Positions 26,401 to 37,429 of a DNA stretch of 64,000 nucleotides are shown here, one piece after another. The stretch covers positions 2,022,130 through 2,086,129 of the forward strand of contig QANY01002366.1 of the NCBI GenBank assembly GCA_003255025.1, given 5' to 3'. The notes beneath the pieces were generated by a model. That model was not told the origin of the DNA, made no database searches, and saw only the letters and a list, made by a program, of their open reading frames with translations. The stretch's first letter is position 1, and the number at the start of each line of letters is the position of its first letter. The stretch is from Datisca glomerata (taxonomy: Eukaryota > Streptophyta > Magnoliopsida > Cucurbitales > Datiscaceae). Position numbers and translations under genes: made by a program.

Positions 26401-28360
26401 TTAACAGATTATTAAAATAAAATAAAAAAGCCTAAAAGTGAATATAGAAAATAGATCAATCAATCGTGCCTCAAAGATGTCATGTTACAAACATTGTGAG
26501 AAATAAAAGAAGAACAAAAGCTAGAGATGTCCACCACTATGTAAGAATTGAGACACCAAGTAATCTACAATCTAGTTACCCTTCCGATAAAAAAGAGTGA
26601 CAAAGAAGTACATACGAGGGAGAAAAGCTAAGGAACCTTACGAGAACAATAACGAAGAATAACCACAACATATTCAGAACAAATTTACTTGTTGTACTTT
26701 AATCAAATTTCTTTTTGCCTCTTGTGTTTTGGCTAAATCATGTGGCAAGGGAAAAATCATCATTTAGCAATCATATGCTGAAAATCCCTCGACAATATTC
26801 ATATATAATAATAATTAAATGCAACAAAACTAAATAAGACAGAATTCTGGAGCATTAAACCACCAACTAGGTGAGGCAAGGTAAGAGCATGAAGATTAAC
26901 CACCAAGTAGGCGAGGCCAAGGTAAGAGCGCGAGAAGCTAGAGCATTAACAACTTGGTTATCTTTCCTATAAATGTGCGAGACTTGAAAATCAATGAAAT
27001 GGCAAAAGAAATAATTTTAAGACTTTGGCTCAATCTACTGAAATATTTTGGTTGGACTAGTGGCATCAGACACATAGTTCAATGGAAATTTGTTTTACAT
27101 AAAATGGCTAACTTAGTCTTTTTTCTTGTAAAATTTTCAAATTTCATTGAAAAAAGGCCAGAGTCTTAAAATTGTATTTTCTTTCTTAAAAGTCTCTCCG
27201 TAACACTCGCTAGGCCGCGATCTAGTTCAATATTTTGGCTGGACTATTTTCATAGACACAGAGTTTAATTGAATTTTTTTTTCATAAAATGGGTAACTTT
27301 GTCTTTTTTCTTGTAAAATTTTTAAATTTCATTTGAAAAAAGCCAGCCTTAAAATTGTATTTTCTTTCTTAAAAGTATCTCCATTAAATAATCTCTGTCA
27401 TCTTCCATGCAACCATGGAGTTATAGAAATCACTATGGTCTATCGGACATGAATTATTTTGGCTAGACTATGGAGTGATCGAAACTTTCCATGTAACCAT
27501 GATTAGCCATAAAATATTTTTGCTAGACTATGGTATATTAGACACAAATTTTTTTTTTCTCAAGGGTCTATCCATAAGATTATTTCTTTTACCTTTTAAT
27601 GAAAGATTATTGGTGAGAGAAATAAGTATGAGATATCTCAGTTAGACTAGCACCTCCTTAACATTCTCATCATCTAACTTAACAGATTATCAAAATAAAA
27701 TAAAAAAGCCTAAAAGTGAATATAGAAAATGGATAAATCAATCTTGCCTCAAATAAGTCATGTTACAAACATTGTGAGAAATAAAAGAACAAAAGCTAGA
27801 GTTGTCCACCACCATGTAGGAGTTTGGACACCAAGTAATCTACAATCTAGTTACTCTCCTAATAAAAAAATGTGACAAAGTAGTACATATGAGGGAGAAA
27901 AACTAAAGAACCTTACGAAAACAGTAATGAAGAATAACCACAACATATACAGAACAAAATTACTTATCATACTTTAATCGAATTTCTTTTTGCCTCTTGT
28001 GTTTTGGCTAAATCATGCCCCTATACTTTCAAAATGACATTTTAATTTTAGTGATTTTTTTAAAGTGGACTCACCAAGGGAAAAAGTCACCAGTTAGCAA
28101 TCATATGTTGAAAATCCATTGGCAATGTTCATATGTAATAATAATTAAATGCAACAAAACTAAATAAGACAGAAATCGAGAGCGTTAAACGACCAACTAG
28201 GTGGGGCCAAAGTAAGAGCGTGAACATTAACCACCAAGTAGGCGAGGCCAAGGTAAGAGCGTGAGTAGCTAGAGCATCAACAACTTGGTTATCTTCCCAG
28301 TAAATGTGCGAGATTTGAAAATCAATAAAATTGTAAAAGAAATAATTTTAAGACAAGCAA
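20450..28360 (-). repeat. Six-unit tandem array (period 1275-1340 bp) of LINE 3' tails
   Basis: The phrase GGCGAGGCCAAGGTAAGAGC or its close variant recurs at 21732, 23072, 24357, 25635, 26910 and 28241, giving periods of 1340, 1285, 1278, 1275 and 1331. On the minus strand each unit encodes the end of a plant LINE RNase H domain (EDNQVVDALASHALTLASPT, best read in the 28.3 kb unit), followed by a long noncoding tail. The units at about 25.0-27.3 kb are the most alike. Each unit also contains an internal ~180-bp doubling (for example 21845-22020 and 22027-22210). The outer limits are approximate. Confidence 0.85.
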
Positions 28361-28580
28361 TGGCCGGTTGGAACTCAAAGCTCTCTTAACTCCCTCTCTC
28401 TTGCATAGAAACTCTCGTTTTTCCTCTCTTATTTGTTCCACTCCTCTTAGCTAGCTCTCTATTTTCTCTCTCTTTTCTTTTGTTCAACCACTTCTTTTTT
28501 TTGAATTCTCACTCTCCTTTTTTACATTCTTAATCTCTCTTTATTTTTAATTCTCTCTTTTTAACTTCAATCGATCTTCA
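28361..28580. other. Pyrimidine-rich spacer
   Basis: CT-rich sequence with repeated CTCTCT and TTTTT runs separates the LINE-tail array from the gypsy fragment. Nothing else is recognised. Confidence 0.5.
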
Positions 28581-28585
28581 TACAC

Positions 28586-29995
28586 TTATTTTGGGGTGAG
28601 GGGTACAAGACTAATGAGTTTCTTACCAATTGTAAAGGAGTATCTATTTGTGTAACCGTCATGAATGACTTTTTTATCAAGTTGCCATGGCCTACTTAAG
28701 AGAAGATGACTTGCTTGCATTGACACAACATTACACAAAACTTCTTCATTGTACTTTCCAATAAAGAAAGAAACTAACACTTGCTTATAGACCTTGATTT
28801 CTCCACAATCATTCAATCATTTTCATTTGTATGGACTAAGATGTTTTAGTGTAGGCAAGTTTAGTTTTTCTACCATGTAAGTGCTAGCTACATTAATACA
28901 ACTTCTCCCACCAATAATAATACTACAAACTTTATCATTGACAGAGCATCTAGTATGAAAAATATTTTATCGTTGTACCTTCTCATTTTCTTTGGCTATG
29001 GCTTGAGATTTAACTTCTCCTCATTCTTCTAATTCAATTTCAAAGAGGTAGGTGATGAAGTTGCTTGCAGCCCTAGCCTTATGGAACTCTTCCTCTTTAG
29101 TTGTTTCTCCACTTTGATAGCCATGTGAACCATGTCTTCCAACTCCACATAGTGTTACAACTCCACCACATTTACAATTTCTTAGTTTAGGCCAATTAGG
29201 AATCTTGCCATTGTAGCCTCTCGATCCTCCTCCATATTGGCTCGAATCATGAAAATCTCTATCTCTTTGTAAATTTTCCACACTCCTTGATCCTTACCTC
29301 AAGTTTTGTAACTTTTGGTAAAGATCTCGGTAGTAGTGACTGGGCATGAATCTTCTCTGCATGATGGCTTTCATCTCTTCCCAAGTCTCGATCGGCCTCA
29401 CACCATTCATTCTCCTATTCACCCCTAATTGATATCACCAAACAATAGCGTCTGTGAATTCGATGGCTGCCAATTTCACCTTCTGCAACTCAAAGTAGTT
29501 ATGGCAATCAAACATCAACTCCATTCTCGTCTCTCATTCTAAATAAGCTTCTGGATCACTCTTGTCTTGAATCGATGATATCTTTATCTTAATGCTACCC
29601 AAATTGTTGTCCACCATCTCGCCAAATCTATTTTCTCTAATCTTATATGGGAATCCCATATCTCTAACCCCACGGCCTAATTTGTCCATGTGAGAAAATC
29701 GATCATCTTCATCAAAGTCTTCCTCATACTCAACCCTAGGTGATCGTCTCTCCCTCTGATGCTCCATTGTAGCTCTAAGTTGCTCTACATGTGATTCTAC
29801 ACAATCAATCTTCTTATGCACTCGTTCCAGCCCATTTCCTAACATTCTATTAAATTCACCCACTAACACATCCATTTGTAACTTCGACATAAAACCTTCC
29901 GCCATTCCTCCACTGTCATTGCTATTTGGCATGCTTGAAAAATATTCAAGATTTGTAGAAGAAAAATAATTAAGGACCTCACAATCTCCCCTCAC
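28586..29995 (-). pseudogene. Ty3/gypsy gag-protease fragment
   Basis: The minus-strand frame 29534-29995 resembles gag of plant gypsy elements, ending in LGSIKIKISSIQDKSDPEAYLE-type sequence that normally opens the retrotransposon gag domain. The frame 28586-28816 resembles the protease C-terminal region, with VVSMQASHLLLSRPWQLDKK corresponding to the family VxxMxAxHxLLGRPW block. Between them frames are broken. Reverse transcriptase and integrase of this copy are not seen. It is an old, truncated fragment; neighbouring LTR-like sequence at 30.3 kb points the other way, so the two are probably separate insertions. Confidence 0.75.
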
Positions 29996-29999
29996 GTGT

Positions 30000-30310
30000 T
30001 TATGTTGAAAGTTTGAGGTTCACTCAATTCTTTTCACTCATGTTTTGTTGACTTTTACCTTCTTATGATCTAACGCACTCTTATCTTTTACCACTCTTAG
30101 TTTTCTTTTTCGGTTCTTGATTAAACCAACAATCGAATTAGGATTTTTCAAGCAACAACCAAAAAGCCTAAATAAATCAAACACTATGAGAAAATATAAG
30201 GAAACATAAGGAAACAAATAGGGATAAAATTAAAGATAAGGAAAATAATGGACTTCAACTATATCATCTTTCTTCATCTTCTTTTTTTTTTTTACTTTTT
30301 TTTCTTTTTA
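30000..30310. other. Spacer between gypsy fragments, T-rich tract at 30270-30320
   Basis: No gene is recognised. A long T/C-rich run ends at the start of the collapsed gypsy LTR pair. Confidence 0.4.
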
Positions 30311-30646
30311 TTTTTTTCTTGAAATCTAAGGGAGTCAATTACACATTCCAAATAGGCAAACTACAAGGGTTAAATCTCATAAATTAAAAAAAACTTAATG
30401 ATCCATCATAGAGTTTTAGGTTGTTCTTGAAAAATTACATGCAAAGATGAGCCCAAATGATAATCTAGGCTTTGTCAATGTCATCAAAATAATTGAAGAG
30501 GCTAATTAGCAATTAGACTAACAATATTTATATTTTTATATTTCAAATGTAATTTCAGTTTTCTAGACTCTTTTATATTTCCCAATGGATTAAATTGTCT
30601 TTATTATATACTGGAACAAACCTCCGCATAAAGAGAGTTTATCTTT

Positions 30647-30654
30647 TATAAAAG
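30647..30654 (+). promoter_or_regulatory. TATA box in the gypsy LTR
   Basis: TATAAAAG in LTR copy 1; the corresponding site in copy 2 is mutated to TTGTAAAAG. Confidence 0.45.
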
Positions 30655-31379
30655 GAAGAGATTATTGATAATAATATATTTTAGAGAAATTCTCTATGGT
30701 TCTTCTTGAACTCTTCGAACTTATCAAATTTTTATCTAGGGAGTTCACCCAAACTTATCAATCCGTTCGTCCATCCTGGATTGTGGCAGTTTTGACAAAC
30801 TATTTCGCCTTTATAGCTTTGGTTCTCTTCAACGAGTTTGAATTGGGTCAAGCTTCTATCTTTTCTTGGTTATAAATCGATCATAGGATTTTTGAACCAT
30901 CATTGTTACTGGGTTTTATCGCAAATCTTTAGTGAGGTTCATATCATTTGATATCATAGTTTTGGCTCATCAAATCAGGTTTCCTTTCCATCCTTCGGTT
31001 TGTGATTTCTTATAACCACTGGGTTAGGGTTTGCTCTTAACAATTTGATTTTTAGCTTTCTTGAGTAAGTTATCCAATATATTGTTGTTGGGGTTGAGGG
31101 CAAGTCGTTTGAGGTTGCATCATTTGAATTCTTTTCCATTATACATTTGGTTATTGATTCTCTATAATCAATAGGTTAGGGTTTGCTCTCAATTTCTAGA
31201 AACAAATCCAAGTCTGATTTATCTGATTTTGACGGTGATTCTTAAAACGACAATAACTTTTTATCCAGGTGTCGAAATAGCTATTATTGCATATCAAATC
31301 GAACTGATTTCTAAGCTCTATGACTTTAAATAGGGCAAGCTCATTCACCCAAAAGTTTCAGATCCAAACTCTATAGTTA

Positions 31380-31485
31380 TCTATTATCTTATCTTATTTT
31401 ATTTTATCTTATCATATCTTATCTAATCACTTCTAATCATATCATATCATATCTTATCTTATCTTATCTTATCTTATGTAGAAAA
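31380..31485. repeat. (TTATC)n microsatellite
   Basis: Runs of TTATC with interruptions inside the internal remnant of the collapsed gypsy element. Confidence 0.9.
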
Positions 31486-31984
31486 AAAAAGAGAGATTTT
31501 GAAATTTCAACAAAGTTCTTTTACTTTTAAGTACAAAAGTTTTTTTTAGCGCAAAGACATGATGAATGAAAAATTTCCAACTAAGCTACGTCCTAAAGGA
31601 GACAGACCATTTCAAGTCAATCTTCGAGCATAAATCCTTTTGAGGAGAGGGGGAATGATGGAATCACGAAACAAACTCAAGGGAGCCAATTACACATTCC
31701 AAATGGGCCAATTACAAAGGCTAAATCTCAATGATAATCAAGGTTTTGTCAATATCATCAATTGAGGAGGCTAATTAGCAATTAAACTAACTTTTTTATA
31801 TTTCAAATGTAATTTCAGTTTTCTAAAAGTCTTTTATCTTTCCCTGGTTTAAATTACTTTATTATGTGCTAGAGAAGACATTTATATTTATATAAAGAGG
31901 GTTTATCTTTTGTAAAAGGTGGAGATTATTGATGATATATTTTCTGTAAATTTTCTCATCAATTACAACACCATATGATGCATA

Positions 31985-32098
31985 TACATGCATATACATG
32001 TAATCTACTATTTTTCTCACATCATCAATTGCATTTTTCACCCATTCAATTTGATTATAATGATCTTTCAACAACAAATTAATACCATAGCTACACAT
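31985..32098 (-). pseudogene. hAT-like transposase fragment
   Basis: The minus-strand peptide starting MCSYGINLLLKDHYNQIEWV resembles the conserved plant hAT/DUF659 block (C-x-H-C-(I/L)-N-L-(I/M)-L-E-D-I-x-K-I-x-W-V). Only about 40 residues remain between the truncated gypsy LTR and LINE fragment 2, so no terminal repeats can be assigned. Confidence 0.5.
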
Positions 32099-32159
32099 TT
32101 AGTTCTGTATAAATGAGGATATTTTTTATAGGCATGCAACCTACAAACTCATAATTCAA

Positions 32160-34800
32160 TGCATCGCATCTTCCAAGGAAACCGTAAGAGACTGAGCCGA
32201 AAGAATCTATACGATGAAAGCCAAATCACTCTCCAGCCAAAATGTTTTCAACCAAATTCTACGCAAACTCGATTGTATGAATAACAACATAAAGCCTAGC
32301 TTCAAAGGAAAAGACTTCCCTGGAGAAATAAAGAAGTAACCTTTGACATAAGGTCTATTTAAGAAACCCCCGTAACTATCAGCACTCAGGACACCCAAAA
32401 ATGCACCATTTGTATTAACCTTTATCCAACCTTGCAAATTCAGTTACCAAAGAACCAAAAACAGCAGAAAGGGGTTTAAAGAACGAGCACTAAGATAGAA
32501 CGCTTACAAAATCATGAGATCATCAACAAAATTAGACATCTAATCGGTTTTGTAAATATCAGCTTCCTTGACCTGACTGCCAGAAAAAAAGAAAAAGAAA
32601 AGAAGGCAGGAGCGCAAGGAGAAAAATAAGCTTATTTCCAGCATTCCAAATAGCCTACACAACAACATGGATCACAACTAACAACAAAGGACGGACTTGA
32701 GAGCTAAAATTCATCTCAAATGCTCTCAAAAGGAAAAATTCACAATCCAAAGAGAAACATAACAACTAATGAGACCTTTTAAAAGCCAAAGAATAAGAGA
32801 GGAACAGATGATCTGAAGTCTTCACAAAAGAGCCATCGATACTACACTGAGAAGCAAATTTAAAACCAACTTTACAACAATTGTCCTTTGTAGGAAAACG
32901 ATCATAATAGAGCCTCCAAGCCAACATAGATCATGAAGCCCTCCTGGTAAATACTCCAAGCTGAAGAGCCCTTGGTAGGGGAAATAGTAACCTTATAAAT
33001 ATGATTACAAAGATCCAGAAATATCTCTTCAAAAACCTCATGCGAAGCCCATTTTAATTCAAAAATGAAGTGTGAAATGCAAACAATAAGAAAAGGGGCC
33101 AAAGCATATGGGATACCAAGCATATCAACAATAGACGCACCTAACCAATTATCTTGCTGAAAATTCTTACCAGAATCAGCTTTAATTAGCCAAACACTCT
33201 TTCTTTGCAAGTCACTATAATGAGTTTTCAACAAAGGCCAAAGAGATGAGCAAATATATCAAGAAGAAGGCCGATGTATACTATCAAGATAGCGTGCACA
33301 CAGAAAAGAACACAAACAAGTTTGAAGTTAATAGCTTTCAGGACATATTTTAAGAAGAGCATTCACAGTTACCAACCCAAAAGAAATTATGAATCTTACT
33401 ATTCATCATTTCGAAAGAGAATTAGGCAATTTATAAACCATAAAAGAGTGAATAAAAGAAACCATGATAGTCGAATTAATAAACGCCAAGTGACCCGCCA
33501 TAGAGAGAGATTTTCCTTTCCATTTAGTGAACTTCATAATAATTTTGTCAGTAATGGACTGCAAATGTGCATGCAAAGGCCTACCTTTAAACAGAGAAAC
33601 ACCAAGATAGGAAAAAGGAGAAGACCAACCTTCATGACACTGTGCTCAAGAAGACGAGGAATTCGGCTGTTGTTCACAAAGCATCCAAAATAAATGTAGG
33701 ATTTACTTTATTTAACCTCTTGGCCTGAAAGAGAACCATACAACTTAAAGGCCTCCACAACAAGCCTTACATCGGTAACGATACCCCGAGAAAGAATGAG
33801 AACATTATCAACGTAAAGAAGGTGCGTCAGCGCGTGAAACTTAAAAGGTGAAGAAATCAGAACCAACTTCTTCAAAGCAACCAAGTTTGTCAGATACGAC
33901 TAAAAAATCTTTTGTGATACCAAAAAGAAGAGAAGATATGGATCTCATTGCCTAACACCCCAGGAACATTGAAAATAACATTGCGGTGGGACGTTAAACA
34001 TAATATATAAGCGAGAAGAAAAAAGAATAGTCGAAACCCATTGAACGATCGCTGAAAATGAAAGCAATGAGAACCTGACATACTCAGATGTCAAAAGCTT
34101 TAGGAATATCAATTTTCATTGCCAAGTTGTCTCTATAATATTTCTTATGCAGCACATTAACACAATGAGAGGCAATAACAATGAAATCTTCAATATGTCT
34201 GTCAAGAATAAAATTGAATTGATTCTGAGAAACAATCCTAGAAGCAATGTTGTCCAAACGATAAGAAATTATCTTCGTAATAATCTTCAAAGAAAATTAC
34301 GAAGAACAATAGCCAAAATTGATCAATAGAGATGGAACCCTTAATCTTTAGAATCAGAACCATAAATTTGTAATTTAAACCCATAGAGATAACACTTGTA
34401 TGAATGAAGTCTTGAACCGCTAAAATCACATCTGCCTCAACAATATTGATAGAGTTTTTTAGCGATACCATCCGGGCCTAGAGCAGAATTTGGATCCATA
34501 GAAATGATTGCGTCTAAATCGCCAAAAATGAGTGAATAGTGGTAAACATCTTTTTCTCTTCCACAGTGGCCAAAGAAAAAATCACTGAAGAAATAATAGA
34601 GAAATCTAGAATACCCGCAACTGAAGGAGCCAAAAAAAAGATCATGATGAAATTCAATAGCTTAATCACCTGTAAATCCTCACTAATCAACCATCGATAA
34701 ATAAAAGAGACAAAAGAGTGAGAAGTCTTACCCCGCAATAGATAATGATAAAAAATTGAACTTCTATCACCCTCTTGAGTCATTTGACCCGAGACCGTTC
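32160..34800 (-). mobile_element. LINE fragment 2 (reverse transcriptase to RNase H), decayed
   Basis: Minus-strand frames follow LINE order. 34514-34783 holds EGDRSSIFYHYLL, the pre-reverse-transcriptase region. 34084-34290 holds reverse transcriptase residues (ASRIVSQNQFNFILDRHIED, AMKIDIPKAFDI). 32902-33234 holds the domain after it (DNWLGASIVDMLGIP). 32207-32437 holds the RNase H start (GWIKVNTNGA) and WLESDLAFIV. Stops and frameshifts separate them, and the RNase H tail is missing at 32.2 kb. It is the same family as the fragment at 18.9-20.4 kb. Confidence 0.8.
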
Positions 34801-37400
34801 TCTATAAAAGATTGATACACTCAAGATTTGCGCTTATGGTTATTGTAATATAGATTTAGGTGTCAGATTCCACGAGTAAGTATTGTAAAGAAAAAGGTTA
34901 GCAAAATTGAACACTTAGAATAATAAATAATAAGAAAAGAAAAATTGTAATGTGACCAAGAAAATTAAATTAAATATTGATTCAAGAAATAAATTAAATA
35001 TTCCTTCAAGAAATCAATAATAGATGTGATTAACAATAATAAGAGATAAAGTATTGGGAATCCCTCTTAAGCTTCGTTTAACTATTTATATTTTAAATCA
35101 AAATTAACTCAAATAAATGATTCACATCTCAAATCACAATTGAAAAATATATAATTTAAGATCACGAAAGTAGGAATGTATTTGATATGAGAATATTGCA
35201 GCAAAAATCGATAATATATCTAATGACAATATTGCAGCAAAAATCAATTTATAAAACAATCTCACCAATAACAATTATATTCTAACATATCTCACATAAA
35301 GAAAACTTGACTGAATTTATATGAAAAAGAAGAAAGCAATTTCTAGATTACAAGAAGCTAAATAATGATAGATTTTAACCATAAAAAAATTAAAAAATAT
35401 TGAACATGAAACAGATCAAAACATAAATAGAAAAAAAAATTATATTTTAAAGTTCATCCCTAACTTTGCTGGAACTCTTATCTAACTTACAACTCATCTC
35501 ACAAATTTCACTGAAAATATTAGAGAAGAATTATAAGTCTTAATCAGAATAAATATGAAAAGAAAATAATTAGAAGACGTCTAAACTGGTATGCTAAACT
35601 CTCTATTTATAGGAAAGATAAGAGCTCACAATTTTCCTAATTACTCCATCTAAAATTAGCTTCCTAAAACTCTTATTTTTTATTCTCCAAGTTGGTCAAA
35701 ATACGTTCCATTTGAAAATAGAAAACTATGTATGAGGGAATATGTAACAATTAGGGGATTAGAAAACATGTAAGCATAGGAAACAATTAGACAACTGGGT
35801 AGCTAGACAATTGGAAAACACAATTGGGTAATTGTGGAATTGGGCTTCTTGATACATTGCTTCAGAAAGTTGGACTAGCACTTGCACTGCATGGGCCAAT
35901 TAGACCAACTTAGCTTGGGCTACGAAGAGAGCTCACGTTGAAGAGAAACTTGGTTGAGGAAGTTTCATTATGGGCTGTTTGTAGCACTTGCACGAGCTGA
36001 ATAGCAAGATGCTTTCTTGCCACGAGCTGAAGCTTTGGACAACAACTTGATTTGGACGGATGGAGCTTGGTTGTGGACTACTTGGAGCTTGGTTTATAGC
36101 CTATAAACACACTTAGAATTAATCAGTTCCTAAAAATAATATTTATGAAATAATAATGAAAAAGTGTATCACATAAACCCCCAAATATTTACAAAAAGAC
36201 GCTCGCCACGATGAATAGTTTGGAAGAAATCTAAGCAAAACTACTTGAGTACGTTAAAATAATTTATAAGCTATATCAAAGGTTATCACGATCATCTTAA
36301 TTACAACTCTCAAAATTTGTGTGCGCACACTAAGTCATAACCTTCTTACCACAAATCACGGTACATAAACCTCGAAGGATTCTCCAAATAAAAGATTCAA
36401 TTTCATATCCTCACAAGTAAATTGATCATTCAAAGGATTTCTCTCATGAAGTTGAAAACAAATATACACTAGAAATAAAAAGGCATTCTAGAACAAACAA
36501 ATGAATGAACATCGATCAAGATAGGCATATTAACTATTTTGAACTTTAACCATTCTTAACAAAAACCTACTACAGGATTCTAAAGACCAAATTCAAGTAC
36601 AAATAAGATGATAGAGCCCGACACATCAAAGATGAGAACATTATTGTCTTCTAGAGATGTTAGAAGACTTTTAGCATAATATTTTTTTTCCTTTTTTAAC
36701 TTCTTTTTTCTTTTTCTTTTTGATAGCACGCACTACAAGGCAACGTTCACATGGCTTAGTAATTACAACAAAGATTTCCAAATTGACCAATATCATTCTT
36801 TAGTATTATAACCAGCATACCACAAACAATGTAATAGTGTTAAAAAAATAGCAAGTACCCAATTCAAAAGATCAATGAAAGTTGATAAGCTGTTTTCTCA
36901 TCAATCATCATTAACTCATAAAAAATATGTATGCTTAAATAAGGAGACTTTCCTTGACTCTCTACATTGACATCCATCTTACCACAAAGGGCTAGTATTG
37001 TGTAAAAAAGATATTTCTTCAGAAGTTATTATCTAGTAATCTAAATAGAAAATGTGACCTTAAACTAATTATTTTACAATCATACCTAGATAGAAAAGCA
37101 AGAATATAAATTCAAACTTATTCACACATGCCATGTAGACTTATTGAGATAAGAAATGCTAACAAATACTATACAATCAAGTACATGAAGATGCTACCAC
37201 CCCAACATAAATATGACAATGTCCTTAATGTCTCAAAATTATAAGGAAATTGAAATATCAAAAAGACATTAGAGCAGTGGACGAATCTAATGACAACAAG
37301 ACTAAGCTAAAGAAAATAAACAAGAAAAAAACTAACAATAATAATTTAATCTAAATTACATAAAGTAAAGATAAATAAACCTTATCAATGGTAAACCTGA
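34801..37400 (-). other. AT-rich noncoding, possibly 3' LTR region of the Athila/Tat-type element
   Basis: There are no conserved frames. On the minus strand CCTATAAATAGAGAG near 35605-35620 looks like an LTR promoter. The stretch lies just beyond the integrase end of the minus-strand gypsy element at 37.4-40.4 kb, where its 3' LTR would be. A matching 5' LTR was not found, so this is an inference from position and TATA box only. Confidence 0.3.
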
Positions 37401-37429
37401 GTCACCAAAGTCATCTCCTTAGGTTGGTC

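Larger units (their letters stand above)
30318..31965 (+). mobile_element. Collapsed Ty3/gypsy element: two LTR copies around a short internal remnant
   Basis: Copy 1 (30318 to about 30945) and copy 2 (31657-31965) share several phrases in the same order: GGGAGTCAATTACACATTCC or its variant, TATTTCAAATGTAATTTCAG, and AGAGTTTATCTTTTATAAAAGG or its variant. A primer-binding-like TTGATATCATAG at 30948-30959 follows copy 1 (compare TGGTATCAGAG). A polypurine tract GAGGAGAGGGGGAA precedes copy 2. Just upstream of it, plus-strand frames give KLRPKGDRPFQV and NPFEERGNDG, the C-terminal end of gypsy integrase polyproteins. Most of gag-pol is deleted, and copy 2 is truncated at 31965. Confidence 0.75.

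Noticed and set aside
33274..33693. Plus-strand frame of 139 codons
   Set aside because: It is antisense to LINE fragment 2 and shows no family resemblance.
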